Source: Spirosoma agri
Lineage (GTDB): Bacteria > Bacteroidota > Bacteroidia > Cytophagales > Spirosomataceae
Direction of reading: 5' to 3'
Assembly (NCBI RefSeq): GCF_010747415.1
Contig: NZ_JAAGNZ010000001.1
Coordinates: 558,001 to 622,000, forward strand
DNA: 64,000 nucleotides
This document shows positions 53,963 to 61,954 of the stretch, in pieces. The notes beneath the pieces are model-generated. The model was not told the DNA's origin, searched no databases, and saw only the letters and a list, made by a program, of their open reading frames with translations. Numbering within the stretch: the stretch's first letter is position 1; each line of letters starts with the position of its first letter. The position numbers and the translations under genes are program-made.

Positions 53963-54986
53963 GTTGTGACATTTCTTTTACCGCATCGACAAAGCACCGT
54001 GCTTTATCGGGGTCCGTATCGGGATAAATGCCGTGGCCGAGATTGGCGATGTAATGCTGATGACCAAAAGAGTCGAACATTTGTTTGACTTCGGCCCGGA
54101 TCTGAGCAAAATCGGCGTAAAGAACACAGGGATCAAGATTGCCTTGCAAAACCCGGTTCGGGATCAACTCCCGCGACTCAGCTGGGTTCATGTTCCAGTC
54201 CAGTCCCACTACATCGCAGCTCAGTTGACCGATTTCGTGCCGCGCGAAAAAAGCGCCTTTGGCAAAAACCGTGACGGGTACATCGGTGATTAGATCACAA
54301 ATTTGTTTGATGTACGGTAGCGAGAACGTGCGGTATTGTTCCGGCGAAAGAATGCCCGCCCATGAATCGAAGATCTGGACCAAATCAGCTCCGGCCCGGA
54401 TCTGTGCCTGCAAATAGCTGATCGTGCTGTCGGTAATCTGCTGAAGCAGCGCATGAGCAAAATCGGGGTCGGTATAAAGCAGTTTTTTGGCTACCGAAAA
54501 TGTTTTCGACCCCTTTCCTTCGGTCATGTAGCAAAAAATGGTGAAGGGTGCCCCGGCAAAGCCAATCAGCGGTACACGTCCGTTCAGTTCTTTTTTTGTC
54601 AGTTTGATCGCATCCAGTACGTAGCCAAGATCACTTTCGGCATCGGCTACGCGCAATCGGCTCAGATCGGCCAGCGTGCGAACCGTGTCCGGGAAGACCG
54701 GGCCCCGACTTTCGATCATCTCGTACGGGAGGCCCATCGCTTCGGGCACAACCAGAATATCGGAGAAGATGATGGCTGCATCGACATCGAACGCATCGAC
54801 CGGCTGAATCGTTACCTCAGCGGCTAGTTCGGGCGTTTTCGCCAGCGTAATGAAACTCCCGGCCTTTTCCCGAACGACACGGTACTGCGGCAATACGCGA
54901 CCTGCCTGTCGCATCATCCAAACGGGAACCCGTTCCGTCAATTCACCCCGGGCAGTGCGGAGTAATAAGTCATTCTGTAAAGTCAT
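53958..54986 (-). CDS. hemE: Uroporphyrinogen decarboxylase
   Basis: 342 residues. Decarboxylates uroporphyrinogen III to coproporphyrinogen III in haem synthesis. [20 protein letters not shown] carries the substrate-binding arginines; [20 protein letters not shown] and [16 protein letters not shown] are family blocks; [16 protein letters not shown] has the conserved segment around Asp; [14 protein letters not shown] is near the C-terminus. A -7 element lies only 4 nt before the ATG. No other haem gene is in the window. Confidence 0.97.
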   Translation of the reverse strand: MTLQNDLLLRTARGELTERVPVWMMRQAGRVLPQYRVVREKAGSFITLAKTPELAAEVTIQPVDAFDVDAAIIFSDILVVPEAMGLPYEMIESRGPVFPDTVRTLADLSRLRVADAESDLGYVLDAIKLTKKELNGRVPLIGFAGAPFTIFCYMTEGKGSKTFSVAKKLLYTDPDFAHALLQQITDSTISYLQAQIRAGADLVQIFDSWAGILSPEQYRTFSLPYIKQICDLITDVPVTVFAKGAFFARHEIGQLSCDVVGLDWNMNPAESRELIPNRVLQGNLDPCVLYADFAQIRAEVKQMFDSFGHQHYIANLGHGIYPDTDPDKARCFVDAVKEMSQL

Positions 54987-54990
54987 GGTG

Positions 54991-54998
54991 CAAAGATA
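54991..54998 (-). promoter_or_regulatory. hemE -7 promoter element
   Basis: On the minus strand TATCTTTG (54998-54991) is followed by CACC and the hemE ATG at 54986. With a start point about 4 nt after the element, the mRNA would begin at or next to the ATG, so a leaderless mRNA is predicted. No TTG is seen at the matching -33 position. Confidence 0.55.
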
Positions 54999-55091
54999 GT
55001 CCTCAACCGCGATTCGTCTGATTATCCTGATTTGTCTGATTACTTTTGATCGTTCTTAGTTGTTTTATTTTTACCGGAAACGGAAAAGCCA

Positions 55092-56183
55092 ATGCCTTCA
55101 CTCTTCATCGACGCCGAACGGTTGCGTGATCTCAACAGCGGTCTTGGACAGGTATGTCTGCACCTCGGCCATGAACTTGTGCGTCAGCGACCCGACGCAT
55201 GGGATGTAACGTTTCTGGTGCCAAGAGGTCAAACGGGTATTTTTGGTAATTCGGTCAACTACTTCGAAGCGTCGTGGCAACGCAAACTCTGGATTCCAGG
55301 ACCTTCCGGATCGGGCAAGTATGACGTCTGGCATTGCCTGCATCAGGATTCGGCGTATTTGCCCCGGCAGTCGCCGACGAAACTAGTGTTGACAATCCAT
55401 GATCTGAATTTTCTGGAACGACCCGACTATTCATCCGAAAAAAAAGCGGGTAAACTGGCGGAATTACAACGTAAGGTCGACCGGGCTACCGCCTTAACGA
55501 CTATTTCGAACTATACGGCTGGTGTGGTGCGGGAGCACTTACGCATTCCGGTGTCGAAACCAGTACAGGTTATTCCAAATGGTGTAGCCGTCGATCCTGC
55601 CGGTGCACCAACTGTAGTGCCCGACGCATTAAGCTCACTTGCCGAATCGCCTTTTCTGCTCTTTCTGGGCGTCATTCACCCCAAGAAAAATGTTCATACA
55701 CTGTTGCCGCTGCTGGAAGCGTTCCCGGATTATCGACTGGTGCTGGCTGGTCCGGACGGTCATCCGTATGCACAGCATCTTCGCGAACAGGCGCAGAAAC
55801 TTGGTGTAGCTGACCGATTTCTGATGCTCGGCGCGGTCGATGAGGCTGCCAAGTTGTGGCTTTATGCTCATTGCGAAGCATTTTTATTCCCATCCCTGTC
55901 AGAAGGATTTGGGTTGCCCGTTGCCGAAGCCATGACATTCGGTAAACCTGTTTTCAGTTCCAACCTCACGAGTCTGCCCGAAGTAGGGGGGAAGGAAGCC
56001 TATTATTTTGACGACTTCGAGCCGGAGAATATGGCAAAAGTTCTCCACGATGGGTTGCACGATTTTGGTCAGAACGCACTTCGCCAGGAACGGTTACGCA
56101 AACGGGCGGCTGGCTTTAGCTGGCCAAACGTAGCCCGCGACTACTGGGCGTTGTACAAAGGGCTGATGAATCCAAAATCCTGA
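55092..56183 (+). CDS. GT4 family glycosyltransferase
   Basis: 363 residues of the GT-B fold. The N-terminal half shows FIDAERLRDLNSGLGQVCLHLGHEL and KLVLTIHDLNFLERPD; the C-terminal half has FLGVIHPKKNVHTLLPLLEAF and the donor site EAFLFPSLSEGFGLPVAEAMTFGKPVF (E-x7-E). It is a retaining glycosyltransferase, cytosolic and membrane-associated, using an NDP-sugar. Substrates are not readable. It stands alone between hemE and the PadR locus; nearby heptose kinase suggests a cell-surface glycan role, by inference only. Confidence 0.88.
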   Translation: MPSLFIDAERLRDLNSGLGQVCLHLGHELVRQRPDAWDVTFLVPRGQTGIFGNSVNYFEASWQRKLWIPGPSGSGKYDVWHCLHQDSAYLPRQSPTKLVLTIHDLNFLERPDYSSEKKAGKLAELQRKVDRATALTTISNYTAGVVREHLRIPVSKPVQVIPNGVAVDPAGAPTVVPDALSSLAESPFLLFLGVIHPKKNVHTLLPLLEAFPDYRLVLAGPDGHPYAQHLREQAQKLGVADRFLMLGAVDEAAKLWLYAHCEAFLFPSLSEGFGLPVAEAMTFGKPVFSSNLTSLPEVGGKEAYYFDDFEPENMAKVLHDGLHDFGQNALRQERLRKRAAGFSWPNVARDYWALYKGLMNPKS

Positions 56184-56237
56184 GCTAAGCAATCGTTTGA
56201 AACGCGGTTTTGCCCGAGTGAGGCCAGAAGGTTAGCG

Positions 56238-56936
56238 TTAAGCGGCTTTTCTAAGACGATGGCTACGGTTCTTTCCAAACACATTTTTGATTGTCAGTAC
56301 AATCGCTACGTAATAAAGAAGGCACAATGTTTCCAGGATGCTTTCCAGGAGGGTAACCATCTGACCCGAAAGCATGGTGTCATAGTTAAGAAACAGGTAT
56401 TTATTCAGCAACAGTAGTGCCATGCTCAGGCCGTAAGCGATGATGTATACCGGTGAGCCGGGAAGCATAACAGCATGACTCACTTCGCGACGATTCTGGT
56501 AGAAAAATACAACACCTCTAATCAACGCAAAAAGGACCGAGAAGGAGGCATACAGCAATCCGATGCCCAATCCTGATTTAATAGTTTCTTCCAGGCCCAT
56601 AAATGTGTTCAGCATATACACACCAATGAACAGGCTAACTGACAACGGCCAGCGAGAGCCTTGCATAAAGGAATGAATTAGTTTCCATTCCATCGTATTG
56701 ATCCGACGCGCGTTCTGTATATGGGAATCTTCCTCCATTTTTAACAATCCTTTTCGGCCCCCGAAGCCCGTATGGATTTCCCGTAAGGCCACATCGAATG
56801 GCACGCCAGCCGCTAGCCGATCCGTAATGCCGGCTGCATAGTGGTCAGTCAGTTCATCAATCAGCTCTTCGTTGAGCAGCCAGTTTTCCTTACGCAGATG
56901 TCGGTCAATGGCGGTGAGTTGATCGGGCGTGAGCAT
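56238..56936 (-). CDS. Membrane protein of the padR operon (paralogue B)
   Basis: 232 residues. An N-terminal soluble domain (MLTPDQLTAIDRHLRKENWL ... IDELTDHYAAGITDRL ... FGGRKGLLKMEED, about 1-75) is followed by four hydrophobic segments (about 95-195). It is clearly a paralogue of the next gene upstream (57008-57703), sharing the N-terminal domain and topology. The N-domain resembles the helical prefix seen on membrane proteins co-encoded with PadR regulators. Function unknown. It is last in a three-gene unit with padR. Confidence 0.7.
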   Translation of the reverse strand: MLTPDQLTAIDRHLRKENWLLNEELIDELTDHYAAGITDRLAAGVPFDVALREIHTGFGGRKGLLKMEEDSHIQNARRINTMEWKLIHSFMQGSRWPLSVSLFIGVYMLNTFMGLEETIKSGLGIGLLYASFSVLFALIRGVVFFYQNRREVSHAVMLPGSPVYIIAYGLSMALLLLNKYLFLNYDTMLSGQMVTLLESILETLCLLYYVAIVLTIKNVFGKNRSHRLRKAA

Positions 56937-57007
56937 GGTGAATGGGTCGTTTTAGTGTGGAATGCCAGTGTGAAGAGTTGGTATAATGAATGGTAGCTGG
57001 CCATTGA

Positions 57008-57703
57008 CTATCGAGCCGTATCAACTTCGTATAGTGTCTCATAGACTGCCCGGCTCGTTCTTATAAATAAATAATAGATGAACAGATACAGAGCAACCAG
57101 ACTGATTTCCAGTGAATTCGGGAAAATAGAGAGAAAAACAGCGCCGAGGCTTCCGACAGCGTAGAAGGGTACTAAAAACAGAATGTGCCGCTTTAAAAGG
57201 TACAAAACTTCAGTAGGTACGTTGTGGAAGCCGCGAAACGGTATCGTCTTCAGGTAAGGCCAAAGCATAAACAGCCAGACGAACGAACTACCCGCCAAGG
57301 CTCCCTCGAGTGTACCGTTCAGAAAATGACGCCAATCGGGCTCATCCGTTAAACGCGTTTTGTGGGTAAGCCAGGAGAAAAGAAAAATTGCCAGAACAGC
57401 AATCAGCGTCTGCCCGACCAAGGGTTTCTGAAATTGAGCGAGCAGAGCCTGGAGCCCCCGCTCGTCATAGTGCCGAAACGTAACGCGATTGTATTGTCGC
57501 TCCATCTTCTGTAAGCCTTTGCTACCGCCAAAAGCGCTCTGGACATCGGTTATCGCCGTTTCGAATGACAGGCCGTGTGCTAGTCGTTCGTCAAGAGCGA
57601 TCGTATAATGGTCGGTTAGCTCAAGAATCAGTTCCTCGTTGGTCAGCAGATTTATCTCGCGCAGGTGTCGGTCAATGGCAGTGAGTTGATCGGGGGTAAG
57701 CAT
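57008..57703 (-). CDS. Membrane protein of the padR operon (paralogue A)
   Basis: 231 residues with the same N-terminal domain (MLTPDQLTAIDRHLREINLL ... ILELTDHYTIALDERL ... FGGSKGLQKMERQ) and four predicted membrane segments (about 95-205). It starts 1 nt after the padR stop (TGA-C-ATG), so translation is coupled. It shares no motif with known transporters or enzymes. Duplication with the downstream gene suggests a hetero-dimer or two-copy sensor, which is inference. Confidence 0.72.
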   Translation of the reverse strand: MLTPDQLTAIDRHLREINLLTNEELILELTDHYTIALDERLAHGLSFETAITDVQSAFGGSKGLQKMERQYNRVTFRHYDERGLQALLAQFQKPLVGQTLIAVLAIFLFSWLTHKTRLTDEPDWRHFLNGTLEGALAGSSFVWLFMLWPYLKTIPFRGFHNVPTEVLYLLKRHILFLVPFYAVGSLGAVFLSIFPNSLEISLVALYLFIYYLFIRTSRAVYETLYEVDTAR

Positions 57704-57704
57704 G

Positions 57705-58049
57705 TCAAATACTCGGTTTGAGGTTGAGTACCAGATTTAGATTTTCCAGAAAGGACGTTAATTCGGCGATGCGTCCAGCCGCTTCGGTATGACCTATTTT
57801 TGTGAGTGAGTAATATTTACGGGCGCGGCCATCCACAACCTGCGTTTCGGTCGTGAGCAACCCATCGGCTTCGAGCTTGTGTAGAGCCGGGTAGAGCGCG
57901 CCTTCCGTGATGGTCATTTCGCCCGCGGTCAGGTCTTTCACTTTTTGCGTAATCTCGTAGCCGTACATCTTCTCGCGATCTTCGAGCAGGCGCAGAATCA
58001 TGACGGACAGGCTACCTTTCAGTAACGAGGAAGTATTGGGCGTATTCAT
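57705..58049 (-). CDS. PadR-family transcriptional regulator
   Basis: 114 residues from the ATG at 58049 (MNTPNTSSLLKG). The winged helix (SLSVMILRLLEDREKMYGYEI, TEGALYPALHKLEADGLL, RARKYYSLTKIGH) is the PadR DNA-binding domain, followed by a short dimerisation helix. It probably represses the divergent ABC transporter gene and its own operon through the palindrome at 58075-58097. PadR proteins respond to phenolic acids or antibiotics by direct ligand binding. The -7 element lies 4 nt before the ATG. Confidence 0.92.
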   Translation of the reverse strand: MNTPNTSSLLKGSLSVMILRLLEDREKMYGYEITQKVKDLTAGEMTITEGALYPALHKLEADGLLTTETQVVDGRARKYYSLTKIGHTEAAGRIAELTSFLENLNLVLNLKPSI

Positions 58050-58053
58050 GGAC

Positions 58054-58061
58054 CAAACGTA
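58054..58061 (-). promoter_or_regulatory. padR -7 promoter element
   Basis: TACGTTTG on the minus strand (58061-58054), then GTCC and the padR ATG at 58049. Predicted leaderless mRNA. The expected -33 region (about 58082-58084) falls inside the palindrome at 58075-58097. Confidence 0.5.
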
Positions 58062-58074
58062 CAAAAGAATTCTA

Positions 58075-58097
58075 TATACCTAGAAATCTTAGGTATA
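58075..58097. promoter_or_regulatory. Probable PadR operator
   Basis: TATACCTA (58075-58082), 7-nt spacer, TAGGTATA (58090-58097): a perfect 8-bp inverted repeat in the divergent promoter region. It covers the expected -33 positions of both the padR promoter and the ABC transporter promoter. The AT-rich dyad fits the general shape of PadR operators. Confidence 0.6.
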
Positions 58098-58115
58098 AAA
58101 TTTTTTTCAGGGACG

Positions 58116-58123
58116 TACCTTTG
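58116..58123 (+). promoter_or_regulatory. ABC transporter -7 promoter element
   Basis: TACCTTTG, 8 nt before the ABC transporter ATG at 58132. The expected -33 region at about 58093-58095 lies inside the operator palindrome. Confidence 0.5.
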
Positions 58124-58131
58124 TCGTACCA

Positions 58132-59973
58132 ATGAAAACATACCTTCGATTACTCTCGTTTGCCAAGCCACTAGGCCGCTTTCTGACACCGTTTGTGCTG
58201 ACGTCGCTACTATCCAGTGTGTTTGGCGTTCTGAATTTTGCCCTGCTGATCCCATTACTGAGTACGCTGTTCAATCAGGTCAATACCAAGCAGATGCAAG
58301 TGCTGCTGAGTCAGCCAGCGCCTACGCTGATTTCGGTGGTTACGTCGCCAACCCGCGTCTTCAATTATTATTTCGCGCAGGCTTTCTACACCTACGGACA
58401 AATCGGTACGCTTCGGTTCGTTTGCGTTGTCATCGTGCTGTCTGTACTGTTCAATAACCTGTTCAAGTATCTGTCCGTCCGTCAGTTAGAGTCGTTCAAA
58501 GTGCGCATGGTGGCGAAACTCCGCGAAGCTGTATTTGCCCAGACACTCCGGCTACACCTCGGTTTTTTCTCAAACGAGCGTAAAGGAAACCTGATCTCCC
58601 GCATAACGACCGACGTGCAGGAGGTTGAAAACTCCATTGCCAACACGCTGTCGGCAGCGTCGAAAGAAGTGTTCCTGCTGATCGGCTATGTCACCGCATT
58701 ACTGCTTATTTCGGTCAAACTAACGTTGTTTGCCATTATCGTTATTCCCATTTCGGGCGGCTTCATCGCTACGCTGGTCCGGCGGATGAAACGGGATGCG
58801 CAGGAGGGTCAGCAGCGATTGAGCGGTCTGGTCAGCTTATTGGATGAAACGTTCGGCGGTATGCGGGTCGTGAAAGGATTCGTGGCTGAGGGGTTTATTC
58901 TGGACAAGTTTCGGACGGAAAACGAAGGTTATCGAAAAGCGATTCGGTCGCTCGCCAACCGGCGCGAACTGGCATCGCCCTTTTCGGAAGTTATGGGCGT
59001 GGCGGTGGTCGCTGGAATCCTGCTCTACGGCGGCTCACTGGTCCTGAGTGGCCAGTCGGACCTGACCGCGGCTGAATTTATTTCCTACATCGCTATTTTC
59101 TCGCAGGTAACCCGCCCCGCCAAAGATATTTCCAATGCCTTTAGCGGATCGCAGCGGGGACTGGCTTCGGGCGAACGGGTGCTTGAACTGATCGATACGA
59201 AACCCGCTGTTCAGGATAAGCCCGGCGCTGTAACGCTGGCCGGTTTTCAGCATAAGATTTCGGTCAGGAACGTGTCCTTCGCCTATACGCCTGATACGCC
59301 CGTTTTGCAGGATATCAGCTTTGATTTGTGTAAAGGAAAAACCATTGCACTGGTTGGATCGTCGGGGGGAGGGAAGTCGACCATCGCCGATCTGATCCCG
59401 CGCTTTTATGACCCAATTAACGGCCAGATCCTGATTGATGGCGTTGACCTGCGCGATTGTACGATGGCGTCCTCGCGGGCGCAGATGGGTATTGTTACCC
59501 AGGAAAGTATTCTGTTCAACGACACAATCTTCAACAATATCGCCTTTGGGAGTTCGGCTACGGAAGCGGATGTAATGGAAGCGGCCCGAATTGCCAACGC
59601 CCATGCGTTTATTATGGCCCAGCCGGACGGTTATCAGACCATCATCGGTGACCGGGGCGGCAAGTTATCGGGGGGGCAGCGACAGCGGATTAGTATTGCC
59701 CGCGCTATTTTGAAAAATCCCCCAATCCTAATTCTGGACGAAGCCACATCGGCGCTGGATACCGAATCCGAAAAGCTGGTTCAGGAAGCCCTGACGCGGT
59801 TAATGGCCAATCGGACGACACTCGTCATTGCGCACCGACTCAGCACGATCCAGCATGCCGACGAGATTCTGGTCGTCAATCAGGGGCGTATCGTCGAACG
59901 GGGTCGGCACGATCAGTTACTGGCCCTCGATGAAGGATTCTACCGGAAATTGAGCACCATGCAGCATGTTTAA
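58132..59973 (+). CDS. MsbA-like ABC exporter
   Basis: 613 residues, one half-transporter. The N-terminal domain has about six membrane spans (residues 15-330) with the HLGFFSNERKGNLISRITTDVQEVE coupling-helix region. The nucleotide-binding domain has Walker A VGSSGGGKSTI, Q-loop VTQESILFNDTIF, signature KLSGGQRQRISIARAI, Walker B ILILDEATSALDTE and H-loop IAHRLSTIQHA. It would export a lipid, drug or lipopolysaccharide precursor as a dimer. Divergent from padR, sharing its operator, which suggests a regulated drug or envelope-stress export function rather than essential MsbA. Confidence 0.9.
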   Translation: MKTYLRLLSFAKPLGRFLTPFVLTSLLSSVFGVLNFALLIPLLSTLFNQVNTKQMQVLLSQPAPTLISVVTSPTRVFNYYFAQAFYTYGQIGTLRFVCVVIVLSVLFNNLFKYLSVRQLESFKVRMVAKLREAVFAQTLRLHLGFFSNERKGNLISRITTDVQEVENSIANTLSAASKEVFLLIGYVTALLLISVKLTLFAIIVIPISGGFIATLVRRMKRDAQEGQQRLSGLVSLLDETFGGMRVVKGFVAEGFILDKFRTENEGYRKAIRSLANRRELASPFSEVMGVAVVAGILLYGGSLVLSGQSDLTAAEFISYIAIFSQVTRPAKDISNAFSGSQRGLASGERVLELIDTKPAVQDKPGAVTLAGFQHKISVRNVSFAYTPDTPVLQDISFDLCKGKTIALVGSSGGGKSTIADLIPRFYDPINGQILIDGVDLRDCTMASSRAQMGIVTQESILFNDTIFNNIAFGSSATEADVMEAARIANAHAFIMAQPDGYQTIIGDRGGKLSGGQRQRISIARAILKNPPILILDEATSALDTESEKLVQEALTRLMANRTTLVIAHRLSTIQHADEILVVNQGRIVERGRHDQLLALDEGFYRKLSTMQHV

Positions 59974-60018
59974 GTGAGCCCAAGCTGACGAACGGAATTA
60001 GCTTTCTCTGCTCGGTAC

Positions 60019-60060
60019 GTGAAGGCCGCACCAGTCACTTGTGATTGGTGCGGCCTTCAC
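60019..60060 (+). terminator. Hairpin after the ABC transporter gene
   Basis: GTGAAGGCCGCACCA (60019-60033) and TGGTGCGGCCTTCAC (60046-60060), with the inside also paired. No T-run. It probably ends the ABC transporter transcript. Confidence 0.6.
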
Positions 60061-60136
60061 ACATAGCGTAGGGTCTAAAAACTGTATTTTACAATTATTT
60101 AATATCACTAATTTTTCCTGTAAAATCGTTATTGAA

Positions 60137-60171
60137 CGGTCGTTTTTGGGCCACTGGCTCAAAAACGACCG
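60137..60171 (+). promoter_or_regulatory. 16-bp hairpin upstream of ferritin-like genes
   Basis: CGGTCGTTTTTGGGCC (60137-60152), loop ACT, complement 60156-60171 with one G-T pair. It lies 111 nt before the first ferritin-like ATG with no gene between. No T-run. It could be a leader structure, a binding site or a second terminator; the remainder of the 309-bp gap (59974-60282) is AT-rich with no ORF. Confidence 0.55.
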
Positions 60172-60282
60172 AAACGCTGAAAAAAAGGCAAAAAGTAAAA
60201 ATCCATCGGGCGTGTTTTCGAGTATCTATGTGCAGTTCCTCGGCTGTCGGGGGGCAACTCCACTAAACAATTAGAATGCTCA

Positions 60283-61032
60283 ATGGAAAAACTACCAAAC
60301 GACCCAACGGTTACACCACAAGGTCTGTCCGGTAAAGCATCGGCCGCCCTGGGTCGCCGTGTGTTCATGCGCTATCTTGGCGCCACCGCAGCAGCTGGTG
60401 TAGTATTAAGTGCTTGCCACGATCAAATTGTTGACCCATCTGTAGCGACAGGTTCTGCCCGCGCTGGTGAAGCCGTTGACCTTGGCGACATCGGTTCTAA
60501 AGACGTAAACGTACTGAATTACGCTTACGCGTTAGAGCAGCTGGAAGCAGCTTTTTATATGCAGGTACTCATGACGCCATACTCGGGCATGAGTGGTTAC
60601 GAACGGGCTATTCTGAGTGATATCCGTGATCACGAAATTGCTCACCGCGAACTGTTTAAAGCAGCATTAGCTAGTGCGGCTATTCCAGGCCTAACGCCTA
60701 ACTTCAGCTCTATCAACTTCAACAGCCGTGCGTCTGTGCTAGGTACCGCGCGTGTATTCGAAGCCGTTGGTGTATCTGCTTACAATGGTGCCGGTAAATA
60801 CATTACCACACCAGATTACCTGGTACTTGCTGGAAAAATCGTTTCGGTTGAAGCTCGTCACACGGCGATCATCAGCGAGCTGGTCAGCCCACAAACAATG
60901 TCTTTCTCTGGTGATGATATCGTTGCGCCATCAACAGGGTTGGGAGAAGCTCGCACACCAGAAGAAGTTCTGATGCTGGTTCGCCCCTTCATTCAGGAAA
61001 TCGTTAATGGTAAAAACGGACGTCGTGCATAA
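60283..61032 (+). CDS. Exported ferritin-like protein (lipoprotein, Tat-type signal)
   Basis: 249 residues. The N-terminus contains GRRVFMRYLGATAAAGVVLSAC: a twin-arginine motif (RRxFMRYL), a hydrophobic core and a lipobox ending at Cys39. The mature part is a four-helix ferritin-like domain: NYAYALEQLEAAFYMQVL and RDHEIAHRELFKAAL give the first ExxH-type metal site, and VEARHTAIISEL the second. No peroxidase or oxygenase activity is known for this group; desiccation-related and DUF4856-like proteins share the fold. It starts a two-gene unit with a paralogue 13 nt downstream. Confidence 0.8.
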   Translation: MEKLPNDPTVTPQGLSGKASAALGRRVFMRYLGATAAAGVVLSACHDQIVDPSVATGSARAGEAVDLGDIGSKDVNVLNYAYALEQLEAAFYMQVLMTPYSGMSGYERAILSDIRDHEIAHRELFKAALASAAIPGLTPNFSSINFNSRASVLGTARVFEAVGVSAYNGAGKYITTPDYLVLAGKIVSVEARHTAIISELVSPQTMSFSGDDIVAPSTGLGEARTPEEVLMLVRPFIQEIVNGKNGRRA

Positions 61033-61045
61033 CTAATCAACAGCC

Positions 61046-61816
61046 ATGAATCTACAAAACATACTTACTGAAATTGAGAAGGTTGATGCTGACGTATTCG
61101 AACGGGTAGCTCACGTATCTCGTCGTCACGTTTTCCAGAATTTACTGAAGAAGTCGGTTAAAGCCGCAGCTCCTGTAGCGTTAGGTGCTGTTCTAAACAA
61201 CGCTTACGCACAGAGTAGTTCTGTTGCCGATGTGCTTAACTTCGCGCTGACGCTTGAATATCTGGAAGCTGAATTCTACAATCGTGGTCTGGCCGCTCCC
61301 GGTCTGATTACGGGTATGGAAGGCTTGAGCACATTCCAGCAGATTGCGAAACACGAAAATGCGCACGTTGCCTTGCTGAAATCAGCACTGGGTGGCGCGG
61401 CCATTGCGAAGCCTAACTTCGATTTCTCGGCGAAAGGTGCTTTCCCGGATACATTCTCTAACTATCGGACATTCCTGACCCTTTCTCAGGCATTTGAAGA
61501 TACTGGTGTTCGTGCCTACAAAGGCCAGGCTGGCAATTTGATCAGCGCACCAGACGTATTGACGATTGCCCTACAGATTCACTCAGTAGAAGCAATGCAC
61601 GCAGCGAAAGTACGCTACCTGAATGGTAGTCGTGGCTGGATCATGGGCGCAATGGGCGTACCAGCTGCTGTATATGCTGGCGATGACGTGCGGGTACAGG
61701 GTGGTGTTGATGTGGTCAATCTGACGGGCCTTGGTGTCGATCAGGTTACCGGCGCATTCGATGAACCACTGACCAAGGCGCAGGTACTAGCTATTGCTAC
61801 GCCGTTCTTGGCATAG
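61046..61816 (+). CDS. Exported ferritin-like protein (second copy)
   Basis: 256 residues. N-terminus has SRRHVFQNLLKKS followed by a moderately hydrophobic APVALGAVLNNAYAQ segment, resembling a Tat signal (cut after AYAQ) rather than a lipoprotein signal. The ferritin-like core shows LNFALTLEYLEAEFYNRGL, AKHENAHVALLKSAL and IHSVEAMHAAKVRYL, giving the conserved Glu/His metal ligands. It lacks the lipobox of its neighbour, so the pair may consist of a membrane-bound and a soluble form. The transcript ends at a hairpin (61830-61880). Confidence 0.8.
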   Translation: MNLQNILTEIEKVDADVFERVAHVSRRHVFQNLLKKSVKAAAPVALGAVLNNAYAQSSSVADVLNFALTLEYLEAEFYNRGLAAPGLITGMEGLSTFQQIAKHENAHVALLKSALGGAAIAKPNFDFSAKGAFPDTFSNYRTFLTLSQAFEDTGVRAYKGQAGNLISAPDVLTIALQIHSVEAMHAAKVRYLNGSRGWIMGAMGVPAAVYAGDDVRVQGGVDVVNLTGLGVDQVTGAFDEPLTKAQVLAIATPFLA

Positions 61817-61829
61817 ATAAAGTGGAGTG

Positions 61830-61880
61830 CTAATTGGGTGGTTGTTGAACAGGTCTCTGCTCAGCTAGCCACCCAATTAG
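61830..61880 (+). terminator. Terminator of ferritin-like pair
   Basis: CTAATTGGGTGG (61830-61841) and CCACCCAATTAG (61869-61880), followed by TTT. Twelve-base perfect arms with a 27-nt loop. Confidence 0.6.
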
Positions 61881-61894
61881 TTTATACAGCGTTT

Positions 61895-61936
61895 AAATGA
61901 AAAGCCCCGGTTAGCGCTAACCAGGGCTTTTCATTT
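61895..61936. terminator. Bidirectional terminator
   Basis: Arms 61895-61907 (AAATGAAAAGCCC) and 61924-61936 are complementary, and the centre GGTTAGCGCTAACC also pairs. It serves the ferritin-like pair (plus) and the gene at 61955 (minus). Confidence 0.8.
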
Positions 61937-61954
61937 ATAACCGATTCGTTCAGG

